64,000 bases of DNA from Rhodosporidiobolus odoratus (taxonomy: Eukaryota; Basidiomycota; Microbotryomycetes; Sporidiobolales; Sporidiobolaceae), in NCBI GenBank assembly GCA_034387635.1, contig JAOANU010000020.1, positions 248,001 through 312,000 on the forward strand. Reading direction: 5' to 3'. The notes under the pieces are model-generated. The model made no database searches. It was not told the origin of the DNA and saw only the letters and a list, made by a program, of their open reading frames with translations. This document shows positions 43,457 through 55,634 of this stretch, in pieces. Numbering within the stretch: position 1 is the first letter of the stretch; each line of letters begins with the position of its first letter. A program made the position numbers and the translations under genes.

Positions 43457-46400
43457 TCAGAACCCACCATCCCCTCCCGCGGCCGTGACTTCAAACTCGT
43501 CTGCCACTTCCCAAATCGTCCCGGGCCTGCTGTCGAGTCCTGCCCCGCTACCACCGCTGCCTGCTCCCTCTCCGTACCCCAAATCCAAGATCGAAGACGA
43601 GTCTATGGGCGTCGCACCGCTCCCGCTCCCGCTCCCGCTCCCACTTCCGCTCCCACTTCGACTTTCGTTTCCGCTTTGGGTGCCGAACAAAGGCGAAGGA
43701 GGAAAAGAAAAAGAGGTCGAGTTCGAGTTCGAGTTCGAGTTCGAGTTCGAGGTTGAAGTCGAAGTCGGAGTCGAAGTCGAGGTTGAGGAAGGATGATGGT
43801 GTTTACTCGAGAAATTCTTCATATTTCGACTAGAAGCGGGAGGAGAATCGGGGAGGACTTGGAAAGGATCGGCGAGGAGGCGAGTTAGGACTGAGGCGGT
43901 CACGGCTGAAAACCAAAAGACCGGCCATCACAACCCCGGGTGTGGTTCACACGGGAAGGGGATAATTCAAAGAGTCAGCTTTGCTTTTCTTTTTTCCGGC
44001 CGTCAACTGACCGATTGGGGGAGGGGAGGGCAGAACGGCGAAAGGGGGAGAAGGAAGGATCGGGGCTGAGAGACGAACCTCCCACAGCGGACCGATTCGC
44101 CTCCATAGCCCCAATCAACGCTTGAACGTCCATGGCCAATTGAGCGGCGGTGGGCAGGTCGTAGCGGCGCGAAGCGAGGGCGAGAGCGCGAACGAGGGTG
44201 CCTAACAGAACAGAGGTAACAGACAGAGTCAGGCGTCGATCGACGAGTGCGGGAGTAAGGAGGAGAGGGGAAGGAAGAGGAAGGGTTGGTGGTGAGTGGG
44301 TTGAGAAGGTGGAGGTCAGCTTTCGACGAAGCGAGGGAAACGAGAACCAAGTAGCAGGCGCCAAGGTGGGAAGAGGAGAGAAAGAGAGGGGAACGGGATG
44401 CGTACGACCTGCAACTGCCCAGACCCAGTTCAAAAATGAAGCGCAGAGGCCAACATCGTAACTTGAGCCTGTACCGGACGAGGAAACAAAGGAGAAATGA
44501 GGTTCAGCTCGAGTCTGTAGCCTCGGGGGCGGAACGGCAGACGTTGTGCAGAGACAGGGAAAGGGGTGAACGCAAGACGAACCGCTCAACTCGTAGACGC
44601 TAGTAACGATCGCCTTGGCCGCCTCGAGGCATTTCACAAACGACTCATCCTCAGCCGTCAACTCGGGATGGGTGCAGAACCTGTTCCCGCATACAACATC
44701 AGGCATGAGCTGTGCATCTCGCGAGAGAAGGGGGGGGGGGGGGGGGAGAAAACAGAAGGACACGTACGGTTCCAACATCAAGATCCCACAAACCCACCCC
44801 AGACTTTCTACCATCAACAACCGGGGGTCGATCCGACCTTGGGTGTGGAGGACGTAGCGGTACTGGAGTTCCCGAGGGATGGAGAGGCGAAAATGTGAGA
44901 CGGTGGAAAGGAGGGACCGGAATGCAGGGCTGCGGTCCCACATCCACATTCGAAAGTTTTTCGGTGCGTCAGTCTTGACACGAGTCGGAATTCCGAGTAG
45001 GGAGGAATTGGGACAAAGGAAAAGGGGGACGGGAAAAAAACGACGTACGTCTCCCTCAAATCTGCTCCAGCGCCGTCACCTTCCAGCGCAGGATACCCAC
45101 TCCCAATCGGTTCCGGAGCCCGTTGAAGGAATGTACAGACGCGTCCTAGGAGAATATTGGCTTTGGCGTACAGTTGAAGGGACGAGACGAGGTGGGGGGG
45201 GTTGGCGAAGAAGAAGGAGGGGGAGAGGGGACAGAGGGGGGAGGATAAGGGGTGAGAAGCCTACATGGCATACCGTAGACAGGTACATGAAGCGTCAACG
45301 TTCGCAGGAAAAGGAGAACCAGAAACAATACGAGACGCGCGCACCCATTCAGCCATACCTCCACCAGTTCCTCCAGCGATCATCTCTTCTGGAGCAGGTA
45401 ACAAACTAGTAACATCCTCCTCACTGATAGTAGGAGCCCAATCCGTCGCAGCAGCCGTCATCCTATCCGACCCAAAAACAGCCCAAAATACCCTCGCCCT
45501 CTCATTGTACTCTTCTTGATCCTTGGGCGGAGGAAGGATGGCCGGTTCTTTGGCTCGTCGGCCCTTGTCCCTCGTCCCCTTATTTGCCTGTGCGGCTGCG
45601 TGTTGTGAGGTGTAAGAGGAAGAAGAAGAACGTGGAGGTCGTAGATGGTTGAGGTTACAAACGATTGCGAGTCGAGAGGCTCGGACAGAGAGGGACCAGA
45701 TGGCGGTGAAGCGGGCCGAGGTGTAGGCGCAGAAGGTGCATAGGGCGGCGGTTTGGACCACTTGTAGGAGGTGACGGCCGGCGGTAAAGGACGGGTCGAT
45801 GAGAGCCTTAGCGCGGGCGCGGGAGGGAACGGGAGAGAGAACCAAACCGGGAGTATGTGCGTAGGTCCAGTGCAGGGTCAGTACAAGGTACGTGGGGGTA
45901 AGGGAGAAGCAGCAGTCAGGAAGGGATCCTGAATTGGAGGAAGAGAGAGGATTGAAAGGAGGGGAGCTTACCTCGGCTTTCATGGCATGCCACCTACTAA
46001 ACCCCTCTCTCCCTCGTCCCCCTCCCTGGCCCTCATCCTCCCAGTACCTGATCCACTCTCCCTCCAGCATCCCTTCTCCAACCATCAACCCAGCCGTAGC
46101 ACACACCGCATGCAACAATCCTTCTAACGGATACCCTTTATGAGAAGGTGGCAACAAGAGAGCCGAACGAAGCTTAGGTTCAGAAATGAGACCGGTGGCG
46201 AGGTGAGATTTTTGAAAGAAGACGTCGATCAGGTTTGAGAGGAGCGAGGGGGAGGGGAGGGAGGAAGGGTAGCCGGGGGGGAGGAGGGCGAAGGAGAAGT
46301 CGAGGGAGAGGTCAAGGGGCAGGGTCAGGGAGGGAGTGGTGGCAAAGGGGTCGAATAGGTCGGAAGAGGCCGAAGCGGAAGCAGCGGCGAGGAGATCTTC

Positions 46401-47454
46401 TAGCGAGGGGGGAGGGAGAGGCGATCGGTTCGTAGCGACTGCACAGTTCGACAGCGAGGTATCGTTGTAGCTAGAACTAGATTCGGGTTGCGAAAAGTCG
46501 AACTGTGCGGGGTTGGGAGACCGATCGGACGGCGAGAAGGTTGAGGTCGATGGAGCGGATGGGTCAGATTGCGAGGGTTGCGCAGAAGGATACGGGTAGG
46601 AATTCTCAGCTGCAGCAGATGGGGCATATGACGGCTGCGTGGCGACTGCATGTGGCTGAGGCACAGAGGCACCGGGTCCAGCAGTCGAGCTTGATGTTGA
46701 AGCGGTGTAGCTGAGGAGTTGCTGCTTCAAAGCGGCTGCAGTGATCAAGCAGAAGCACTGGCTCAGCGCCACGTCCGAAGCCAGGGTTGAGAAAGGAGCC
46801 ACGTACCGACTTCGTCGGCCAGCTTTCTGACCTTGTCCTCTTGTTTCTTCGGTGCTCCAGCCGATGTTCCCGTTTTACTCCCTTCTGCTAGTGTTGCACG
46901 AGTTTGTCCTGCACTTAGGACGGCGCCGGGCTTCCTCGGGGCCTTGTATTCGCAGGTGAAAGTGGCTGGGTCCCTGCAAGAACGTGCATCAGCTGAGTAC
47001 AGTAGGAGAGGAAAGAACAGTCTGTCAAAAAGAGAAAAAGAGAGACGGAAAGCTTACTCGCCGAGAGCCTGGGCGGATTTGGCACACCGTCCGCAGACTG
47101 GACGGGCACCATCGCCTAGAGCAACGCACCTCGTGTGAGTGAACGGGGAGAGTGACTGAGGTGGGACGAAGCGTAACAAGGGAGGAAAGAGTCTTGAGAG
47201 TGGGGCTGGACGTACACTTGACCCTCCTCCTTCTGCAAGTCACGCAGGCCTGAAGAGTTGGAACCGTTACTCTGAGCTGGTTCGTGCTTAGAGGGAAAGG
47301 CAGGAGGAGGTAGCGAAGGCAGGGAGAAAAGAGAGAGTATTACCTTTCCCCTTTCGAGACTGGGAGGATGACCGGCCCCACTTGAGCTCAAGGGTGCACC
47401 GCTCTTGAGTGCTTCTGAAAAGGATGACGTGGTGTGGGTTCTGTCAGGTGGCAT
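43457..47454 (-). CDS. Zn2Cys6 fungal transcription factor
   Basis: The first exon (47454-47344) joins in phase to ACVTCRRRRVKC, and after an intron starting gtacgt to DGARPVCGRCAKSAQALGE and FTCEY, giving the six Cys of a Gal4-type binuclear zinc cluster (C-X2-C-X6-C-X6-C-X2-C). Then come KKQEDKVRKLADEVA and ALKQQLLSYTA, a coiled-coil dimerisation element. The long exon (about 46745-45290) holds Ser/Pro/Gln sequence and a fungal-specific regulatory domain (FFQKSHLATGLISEPKLRSA; GYPLEGLLHAVCATAGLMVG; ARFTAIWSLSVRASRLAI; RARVFWAVFGSDRMTAAATD). Smaller exons follow (LSIPRELQYRYV; WVCGILMLEPY; DLPTAAQLAMDVQALIGAME), and the last exon (about 43911-43457) is low-complexity with Ser-Asn and Ser-Gly repeats. 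It should bind CGG-type sites in the nucleus; target genes are unknown. Small exon borders are approximate. Confidence 0.85.
43617..43790. repeat. Coding minisatellites at C-terminus of the transcription factor gene
   Basis: Two tandem arrays lie in the last exon: six-base units based on gctccc (43617-43665), read on the minus strand as Gly-Ser repeats, and gagttc units (about 43717-43752), read as Ser-Asn repeats, followed by gaagtc variants read as Ser-Thr. All keep the frame. Confidence 0.85.
44730..44746 (-). repeat. Poly-G tract (17), poly-C on the coding strand, in an intron
   Basis: Seventeen G on the plus strand, that is 17 C on the sense strand, about 20 bases into an intron of the transcription factor gene (donor gtacgt at about 44767). 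It resembles the poly-C tract in the kinase gene. Confidence 0.85.
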
Positions 47455-48146
47455 GGCGGTCGGAAATTGACAAAGCGGGAGGAAATGGGGGGAAACCCGT
47501 CGAGGGTAGGGCCTTCGGGATTGACAATTACTCGACTGAGAGTCCCGGTTGTTAAGTAGGTGGCTTTATAGCAGTGATTGAGAAGGGTTTGCCGATTCAG
47601 AACACTGCTTGGTGGTATTTGTAGAATCGAGACAGAGTGAGAACAAGCGGGAGAGAAAAACCACAAGTCGTCTCGTCCGCATTCTCGTTTTCGCTTGATT
47701 GGCTTGCACACCCGACCAGTCTACTGAGCAGACTCTGGTCACTCTCCCTATACCCCCTGCTTGGTCTCCCATCTTTGTCGTCACCTCCCGCCGACGCCGC
47801 TCAACTCAGCAACTAAGGATTACCTACAAACCACCTCGGATAGCTGGAACTAGGTCGAAACAGGTCAGTATACCTTTATCAAAGCGACTAGGCACGCGAA
47901 CCTCAAGTCTTACGGCGTGAGGAATGAATCGACGAGGGGTCGGGCAATCGAGGCGGACAACTGCACAGGTCAAAGCAGCAGTAACGGCAAGGGGCAGCAG
48001 CAGTACGTGTTCACGACCTATACACTAGACTGACCCCCCTCTGCACTGTACAGCTTTAGTCCCTCGCCTTCACCTCAATCTCCCTCCCCTCCTTCCTCCT
48101 CATCTCCCCATCCTCTGCCGCACCCTCCCCACCTGTCCTGCCCGCC
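47455..48146. promoter_or_regulatory. Divergent promoter between Zn-cluster factor and RPB2
   Basis: A 690-base head-to-head spacer. The last ~85 bases before the RPB2 ATG (48060-48146) are strongly pyrimidine-rich on the plus strand (cctcccctccttcctcctc at about 48084), the CT-rich leader typical of highly expressed fungal genes where transcription start sites often fall. I see no clear TATA box. Confidence 0.5.
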
Positions 48147-51100
48147 ATGTCGCAATCCTACACCTACGACTATGGCACTCAAGCCGCCTACGACCCCTAC
48201 GCCGCCTCGGGCTCCCAATCCTACAACACCTACGGCACCCAGGGAGACGCCTACCAGAACGGTACTCAGGACGACTACTACCCCGGAGGAGGTCCAGAGC
48301 TCGACGAGAACGAAGTCATCACCCAGGAGGACTGCTGGACCGTCATTGCCGCCTACTTTGCCGACAAGACCTTGGTCAGCCAGCAGATTGACAGCTTCAA
48401 CGAGTTTGTCAACAACACGATGCAGGAGCTGGTCGACGAGGGTGGCGCCTTGATTCTCGATCAGAACATGCAACATAGCGGTAAGGCCGGCGATGTCACG
48501 GTGCGTCCTCTTTCTCGCCCACCTGTCGCTTCCATCCTCTCTAGTACAAGCAGGGAGAGTATGAAGCGTGTCAGGCATCGGGCGAGCAAAGGCGCTCACG
48601 CCTTCCTCTGCCTCGTCTAATGGTAGAAACGCTACGAGCTCAACTTTGGCCAAATTTACCTGTCAAAACCCACTCAAACCGAAGCCGACGGTACCGTCGC
48701 CCCCATGTTCCCCAACGAAGCCCGACTCCGCAACCTCACCTACTCTGCCCCTCTGTACATTGACATGAAGAAGCGCGTCTTGATGCAAGAATCAGACGAA
48801 CCCGATCCTGAAACCGGTGAACTCAAGTGGGTCGAGGAGGAAGATGAGGGGGACAGCGGAGAGGAGGACAAGATTTATATCGGAAAGGTGCCAATCATGT
48901 TGCAGAGTGATTTCTGTATCTTGGATGGGTTGCAGGAGAAGGATAAGCTCGAGTTGAACGAGTGCCCTTACGACAAGGTGCGTTCCATGTCCTCCTCCTC
49001 CTCTGCCTTTGCCGACCCCAAAGTTGATCCTCTCCATCCCTCCCTGGTTCATATCGCGCTCAAACAGGGCGGCTACTTTGTCATCAACGGGTCCGAAAAA
49101 GTCCTCATCGCCCAAGAACGCATGGCCACGAACCGAGTCTACGTCTTTGCCAAATCTCAGCCTTCGCCCATTACCTATCTCGCGGAAATCAGGTCGGCGG
49201 TCGAGAAGGGTGGCAAGACGATCTCGTCGATGCAGGTTAAGATGATGAGGAGGACGGAGAAACAGGTAAGCTTCGGCGATTCGTATCTTGCCTTTCTGCC
49301 CAGTCCTGCTGCGCTACCATCGCGCCTACGTCCCTCGCTCGGTTGGGATCAGACAGTGAGGGCCTCGAGAATGTTTGCTTACCCTCCCTTTTCCCCCCTC
49401 GCGTGCTCAGTCCGGCCAAACCATCAAATCCTCCATTCCCTACATCCGAGCCGACATTCCCATCGTCGTCGTCTTCCGCGCGCTCGACATCATTCCCGAC
49501 AAGGAGATTCTGGATCACATCTGTTATGACCGAAACGATTCAGAGCTGTTTGAGATGATGAAGCCGTGTTTGGAGGATGCGTTTCCGATTCAGAACCGCG
49601 ATGTGAGTCGAGTTCCCCCTTCTTTCGTTTGCCATTTCTCGAAATAGGGTCGGCGTGTGCTCTGGTGTTCTTGCTCACGACGTGCTCCTCCACACCTATT
49701 CTCCTGTTTCGCGCTGCCCCTCTCTCGCCCAATGCCCCACTCGTAGGTCGCCCTCGACTTCATCGGTCGTCGCGGTACCGTCGCCGCCCTCTCCCGCGAC
49801 CGCCGAATCAACTACGCTTCCGAAATCCTCCAAAAAGAAATGCTTCCGCACGTCTCGATGGCTCCAGGTCAAAACACGAAAAAAGCCTTCTTCTTCGGTT
49901 ACATGGTTCATCGGTTGCTCCTGGCCGCTCTTGAACGGAGGGAGTTGGACGATCGAGATCACTTTGGGGCCAAGAGGTTGGATTTGGCCGGTCCGTTGTT
50001 GGCGGCGTTGTTTAGGATGCTGTTTAGGAAGTTGACGAAGGACGTTTATCGGCATTTGCAGAAGGTGCGTCAGTGCTTCTCTTCCGCTCGAGGGAGTATG
50101 CTTCGTCGGGTGACTCTGCGAAATCAACCCGATGTAACCTTTTTTGTGCATGCAGTGTGTCGAGCAAGGCAAGGCGTTCAACATCAACTCGGCAGTCAAG
50201 TCTACGACGATCACCAACGGTCTCAAGTATTCTCTCGCGACCGGCAACTGGGGCGATCAGAAGAAGGCCATGTCTGCCAAAGCCGGAGTCTCCCAAGTCC
50301 TCAACCGTTACACCTTCGCCTCTACCCTCTCCCATCTTCGTCGCACCAACACGCCGATCGGTCGAGACGGTAAGATTGCCAAACCCCGTCAGCTGCACAA
50401 CACGCACTGGGGAATGGTTTGTCCCGCCGAAACGCCCGAAGGTCAAGCCTGTGGTCTCGTCAAGAACCTGGCCCTCCTCTCTTACATCTCGGTCGGTTCT
50501 CCTTCGGCTCCGATTGTCGAATTCCTCGAAGAATGGGGCATGGAAAACCTCGAAGAGTTTTCTTCCGACATCTCGAAGGCGACCAAGGTGTTTGTCAACG
50601 GAGTTTGGCAGGGTGTGCATCGAGACCCGGCTCAATTGGTCAGTACGATCAAGAGTTTGAGGCGACGAGGGGATATTTCGTACGAGGTCTCGATTGTGAG
50701 GGACGTGAGGGAGAGGGAGTTGAGGTTGTTTACCGATGCGGGACGGGTTTGTCGACCGTTGTTTGTGGTAGAGGATCAGAAGTTGAATCTCAAGAGGGCG
50801 CATGTTGAGGCGCTTTCGGGGGATGAGACAGGAGCAGCTGGTGGCGAGGATGATGAGGAGTCGGGAGGGAGGTTGAAGTGGCAGGGTCTTATCGACAATG
50901 GGATTGTCGAGTACCTTGATGCGGAGGAGGAGGAGACGGTCATGATTTGTATGACGCCGGAGGATCTGGAGATTTCGAGGGTGGCGGCGTTGAGTGGGGG
51001 GATGGTTCCTGCTGGACCGGTGGAAGATGCGACGGCGACGACCAAGAGCGGTGGAGGGGCGAATACGCATACTTGGACGCATTGCGAGATTCATCCGAGT

Positions 51101-53192
51101 ATGATTCTCGGGATTTGCGCCAGTATTATTCCTTTCCCCGATCACAACCAGGTGCGTCTTTCTCTTGGCCGGTCTACTTTCCATCGCCTTGCTTTGGAGA
51201 GAAAGGTTGCTGATCCGCAATTGCGCCGATAGTCTCCTCGAAATACCTACCAATCGGCTATGGGCAAGCAAGCCATGGGCGTCTACCTCACCAACTTTCA
51301 AGTCCGCATGGACACGATGGCCAACATTCTCTACTACCCACAAAAACCCCTCGCCACGACCCGCTCTATGGAGTACCTCCACTTCCGTGAGCTCCCCGCC
51401 GGTCAAAACGCCGTCGTTGCCATTCTCTGCTACTCAGGCTACAACCAGGAAGATTCCGTCATCATGAATCAGTCGTCGATCGATCGAGGACTGTTCCGCT
51501 CGTTGTACTATCGGTCGTACATGGATCAGGAGAAGAAGAGTGGACAGGTCCAGTTGGAGGAGTTTGAGAAACCGACGAGGGAGTCGACGTTGAGGTTGAA
51601 GCATGGGACGTATGAGAAGTTGGATGCGGATGGACTGGTCGGATTGGGTGAGAGGGTTGCTGGCGAGGTGCGTATTATCTCGCTTCTTCAATGTTCTTCG
51701 AGTGACTGATGTCGCCTCCCTCGCTCGCAGGACATCATTATCGGCAAGACTGCTCCCATCCCCACCGACTCGGAAGAACTCGGACAACGCCTCAAGTCGC
51801 AATCCAAGCGGGACGTCTCGACTCCGCTCAAGTCGACCGAGAACGGTATCGTCGACCAAGTCCTCTTGACGACCAACTCGGAAGGGCTCAAATTCGTCAA
51901 GGTCCGTATTCGTTCGACCCGTGTACCCGAGATTGGCGACAAGTTCGCTTCTCGACACGGTCAGAAGGGAACAATTGGTATCACCTACCGTCACGAGGAC
52001 ATGCCGTTCTCAGCGGAGGGTACTGCACCCGACCTCATCATCAACCCGCACGCCATTCCGTCCCGTATGACCATCGGCCATTTGGTCGAATGTCTCCTGT
52101 CCAAAGTCTCGACCATCGTCGGACACGAAGGCGACGCGACTCCCTTCTCAGAAGTCACCGTCGAAGCCGTATCCGATCTTCTCAAAAAATACGGTTACCA
52201 TGAACGAGGTCTCGAAGTCATGTACAACGGTCATACCGGTCGAAAACTTCAGGCTCAGGTTTACCTCGGTCCGACGTACTATCAGAGGTTGAAGCATATG
52301 GTTGGCGATAAGATTCACGCTAGGGCCAGGGGTCCGGTGCAGATTTTGACGAGGCAACCGGTGGAGGGTAGGTCGAGGGATGGTGGTCTGCGTTTTGGAG
52401 AGATGGAGCGAGAGTGCGTTTTACTTTCCCCCTCGTTTTGCACCATAGGTCAGTGTTTAGCTAACCTGACCTTTCTCTTTCTGCAGTTGCATGCTCGCCC
52501 ACGGGGTAGCCGGTTTCCTCAAGGAGCGCATGGTACGTCGTCTCTTCGTCTCTTTCCCTGTTCTTTCATCTTGCTATCTTCTCACGATCTTTCGGCCTCT
52601 CCGCAGTTTGAAGCTAGTGACGGTTACCGAGTACACGTCTGCGACATGTACGCGTCTTCCCTACCCTCTGCTCTCCTAGTCTGGGCTGACTTCCCTTTCC
52701 TCCCTTACTCAGCTGCGGTCTCACCGCCATCGCCAACCTCCGCAAGCAGTCGTTCGAGTGCCGGGCGTGTAGGAACAAGACGGCGAGTAAGTTAACTTCG
52801 CCCATCGCTCTTTTCTTTCCTTTCGGCCGCTGACTCGCGACGTCGTTTTGCCTCGCTTAGTCTCACAGGTCCATCTTCCCTACGCCGCCAAGTAAGTCTT
52901 CCGATGCCTTGTTGCGTATCTGTCTTTCGTTACGAGAGGGCTCCGAACGAGGCCTCCGACGCTGACTATATCCCTTTTCTCCTACCGATTCCTCACTCCC
53001 CTCCCTGACTCGATCATCCTCGCTCAGGCTTCTCTTCCAGGAGGTGCGTCCTCTCTCTCTCTCTTAGTTTCCCCGCGTTCTCCTACTGACCTCGTATCGT
53101 TCCCACAGCTTCAAGCAATGAACGTCGCCTGCCGCTTTGGCTTCGAGGAAAAGGCTGGCGAGAACCTGGCAAGGCAGAACGCCGCCATCTAG
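48147..53192 (+). CDS. RPB2: DNA-directed RNA polymerase II second-largest subunit
   Basis: Fourteen exons close exactly: 48147-48500, 48627-48977, 49068-49265, 49411-49602, 49747-50064, 50156-51151, 51233-51667, 51731-52413, 52487-52532, 52607-52647, 52713-52786, 52861-52891, 53028-53043 and 53109-53192, giving 1272 residues. The subunit forms one side of the Pol II active-centre cleft. Hallmarks in order are [38 protein letters not shown], the lobe and protrusion, [18 protein letters not shown], the hybrid-binding region ([18 protein letters not shown]), [42 protein letters not shown] and a C-terminal zinc ribbon (CDICGL...CRAC). An extended Tyr/Gly/Gln-rich N-terminus of about 45 residues precedes the first conserved block. 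The last six exons are 16-84 bases, very short compared with the rest. Identity is certain. Confidence 0.98.
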
Positions 53193-54000
53193 GGTGAAAC
53201 GAGAGACAGATCAAGATGGAGTCGCTTGCAGTGCAGTCGTTTCTTCGGCTAGCATCTCGTTGTACCCCTTTGCTAGCTGTAAGACAACAGTGCCACACAT
53301 AGCGCTCCTTGTTTGTTGGTCCAGGAAGATGAGATAGGACACCTAGAGTACAGAGCCGTGTTGCCTCCAACTGCTGCGTAGATCCCTCTACATCCACTTC
53401 TCCCTCTCCCTCCCTGGTATTTGCAGCTCGTTCACCCTCTTCTGCTTCCCACTTCTCCTTCAGCCTAGCATACTCGATCTCCCACGCCTCCGCCAACCCG
53501 GGGCGAACCACGATATCCTGCTGAACCCGCCTCAATCCGTCCTTGATGATCCGATCCAGCTCTTCCGCTCCTCTATGGCTCCGCATGGATTCGATGCACC
53601 GTCACAGAAATGCAGCGGCCGCGTCAGGTTGCGCGCCTGTCGTAGGCGTGGTCATCCTGGCCAATTGCTCTACATAAGCGCAACCGTCCCAGGCCGGTTC
53701 GCGCTGTTTCTGAAGAATGTGTTCTCCTGGGTAGATGGGATGTGGCTCGGTAGAGGGAATAATAATGGACGCGGGGGTGAAATGGTAGAAGGCGAACGAG
53801 CGGGAGGAGACTGCTTGAATCCCCTGCAGGAGGGCTTCAAATCTTGGGACGGGAGGTTCGGGATTGGAAGGGAGGAAGATGGGGACGGGGATGACGTCGC
53901 TGAGGGGTTTACCGCACTACTGCTTGTGGGAGGGGTAGTGTTGGATTTGGCAGTTTCTGCCGGAAGAAGGTCAACCGCGTCAGGTTGACCTTCTCATACG
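53193..54000 (-). CDS. Uncharacterised minus-strand coding segment
   Basis: Two coherent pieces on the minus strand: PRFEALLQGIQAVSSRSF with TPASIIIPSTEPHPIYPGE and CAYVEQLARMTTPTTGAQPD (about 53860-53608), and after a short gap ESMRSHRGAEELDRIIKDGL, RRVQQDIVVRPGLAEAWEIE and ARLKEKWEAEEGERA (about 53592-53400). The second is helical and strongly charged. They probably belong to one gene whose start is upstream, perhaps joined to the pieces at 54.0-55.3 kb. It is convergent with RPB2, and the minus-strand frame runs a little past the RPB2 stop. I do not recognise the family. Confidence 0.4.
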
Positions 54001-55258
54001 GGTGAGCCAGGGGAAGAAACCGCGAGCAATACGGGATCTTGCGCTCCACCTTGATACTGCACACAGGGAATCACTCGTGAGCTGCGAATGTTACGTCTTA
54101 AACGGACATAGCCAAGGTCCGCACCATTTAGTGCAGTGAGAGAATCGTTTGTTCGTATCGGCCTACTCGGGTATATACGCCGCCTCCCGTCCACACCCGA
54201 AGCAGTGGTCTGGCCGACGGGGATGTCGAGAACGGTGGTCCCCCAGTCGCATCAATCTCTTTCTCGTGACACCCGAAATCTGGTCGCTCATCGCCAAGAA
54301 AGCGTTGCGACATGGGTTCTTGTACGGTCGTGCGTGGACTGTTTGTCGGGGCAAGCGGGGCTTGTTGTCGGCGTAGTCGTAACCCGCAGTGACGAATGTA
54401 GGGTAGCTGGTTTCGAGGGCGGAGGTGTCGCCGTCGTTGAATACGATGGCGATGAACAGATTCAGGTACTGAAAGCGCATTTCGTGTCGGACTGCAGAGG
54501 CAAGCCGTGAGCTATCGTATGCTCACGGGATATTCAGTGGGTGGACCTTACGCAGGACACAGTGTCAGTACCCAAAGCGCAGCGTTCGCGGCAGCTCTTT
54601 ACCCCCTGCTGCAGACCGATCAATGTCGGTCATGGCATCGAAGTCGGGGCTGACTGATTCAGAGACCCTTGTCCCCTGGCACTGTGCAAAAAGCCGCCGT
54701 AGACGCTATGCGAGAGGAGCTCGACAAAGCCGGTGCCATGGACGAACGAGTCAAGAGTGAGATCCGGTGTTCTGCAAAGAATAAGTTCTGCATGAGCACG
54801 CATAGTCTCACGTGGCGGGAAGAGCGATACCCTACAGCCAACACGGATATCCCCCGGTTTGCGCGTTCGATTTTGGTGAAGACGGTCAGGGTGATTGCCT
54901 CACGCCGGCGGGAAGAAAATGAATCCCAAGTCGCGACGAGGTCGACGGCGGACGGAGTCTTCCTCCGACGTTGGTAGAGCACTCTGTAGCTCCTGAAAAC
55001 CTCATCTTCGAGCTCGACAAAGCCGAAGAGGGCATCGTCCGAGAGCCAGATGGCATGAATGGCTCCAGGGTGAGGCTGACGGCTTTCACGCATTCGACGG
55101 ACTTCGTCGGACATCGCGCGCTTTCTGAATTGTTCCCTGGACAAGTAAGTGAGTCTCGAGCTACACCACGAATATTTGAGAGCGGCTGAACGTACATTTC
55201 TCGGGGTCCTCGTTTACCGGTAGGGTAGCCAAGCCGGGCTCTCCGTAGCGGAGTGCAT
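54001..55258 (-). CDS. Uncharacterised minus-strand gene (structure incomplete)
   Basis: A start at 55258 (MHSATESPAWLPYR) joins in phase over intron gtaaac...ccag to REQFRKRAMSDEVRRMRESR and AIHAIWLSDDALFGFVELED (exon from 55136). A frame-compatible continuation reads RRDLGFIFFPP and TLDSFVHGTGFVELLSHSV. Further downstream an exon after ctctgcag (about 54489) reads MRFQYLNLFIAIVFNDGD, ALETSYPTFVTAGYDYAD and KNPCRNAFLAMSDQIS. These segments look like real protein but I could not close one model, and there may be two genes. No catalytic motif is recognisable. Confidence 0.38.
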
Positions 55259-55634
55259 GACGCAATCAAGCGCGTGTGGTGTCTACAAGTCTTTCACGTC
55301 GCGTGCTCGTCCTCTCGTGTACGACAGCGTTTCGTTGGGAGCCATTTGATGAAGAAGAAAATGGACTTCGCTTCGTTTGCATTCAGCCTCGCCTTTTGCC
55401 AACTACGTTCAAACTTGTATAGCTGTGTTATCTCGTCTACAAACTACCGAAACCAGCGGCGACCCACCCGAGAGCGATCGACCGCTTTCTCTCAACTCCC
55501 AAGTCTTCATCTCCCGACTTTCGTTCAGCACGACCAACGCCTCGGAAGACTCTTGAAGCAGACTCGTAGGTGTCAGTGAGTGACTCTTGCTCGTCGTACG
55601 ACAAGACGCGCTCACCCGGACGTACGCAGCCAGG
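55259..55634. promoter_or_regulatory. Divergent promoter before Nudix gene
   Basis: About 375 bases between the inferred start at 55258 (-) and the ATG at 55635 (+). No specific site recognised. Confidence 0.3.

Noticed and set aside
48075..48653. 192-codon minus-strand frame over the RPB2 start (Val/Gly-rich)
   Set aside because: Antisense of the repetitive Tyr/Gly/Gln N-terminus of RPB2.
50024..51406. 460-codon minus-strand frame across RPB2
   Set aside because: Antisense of the largest RPB2 exon; RPB2 identity is unambiguous.
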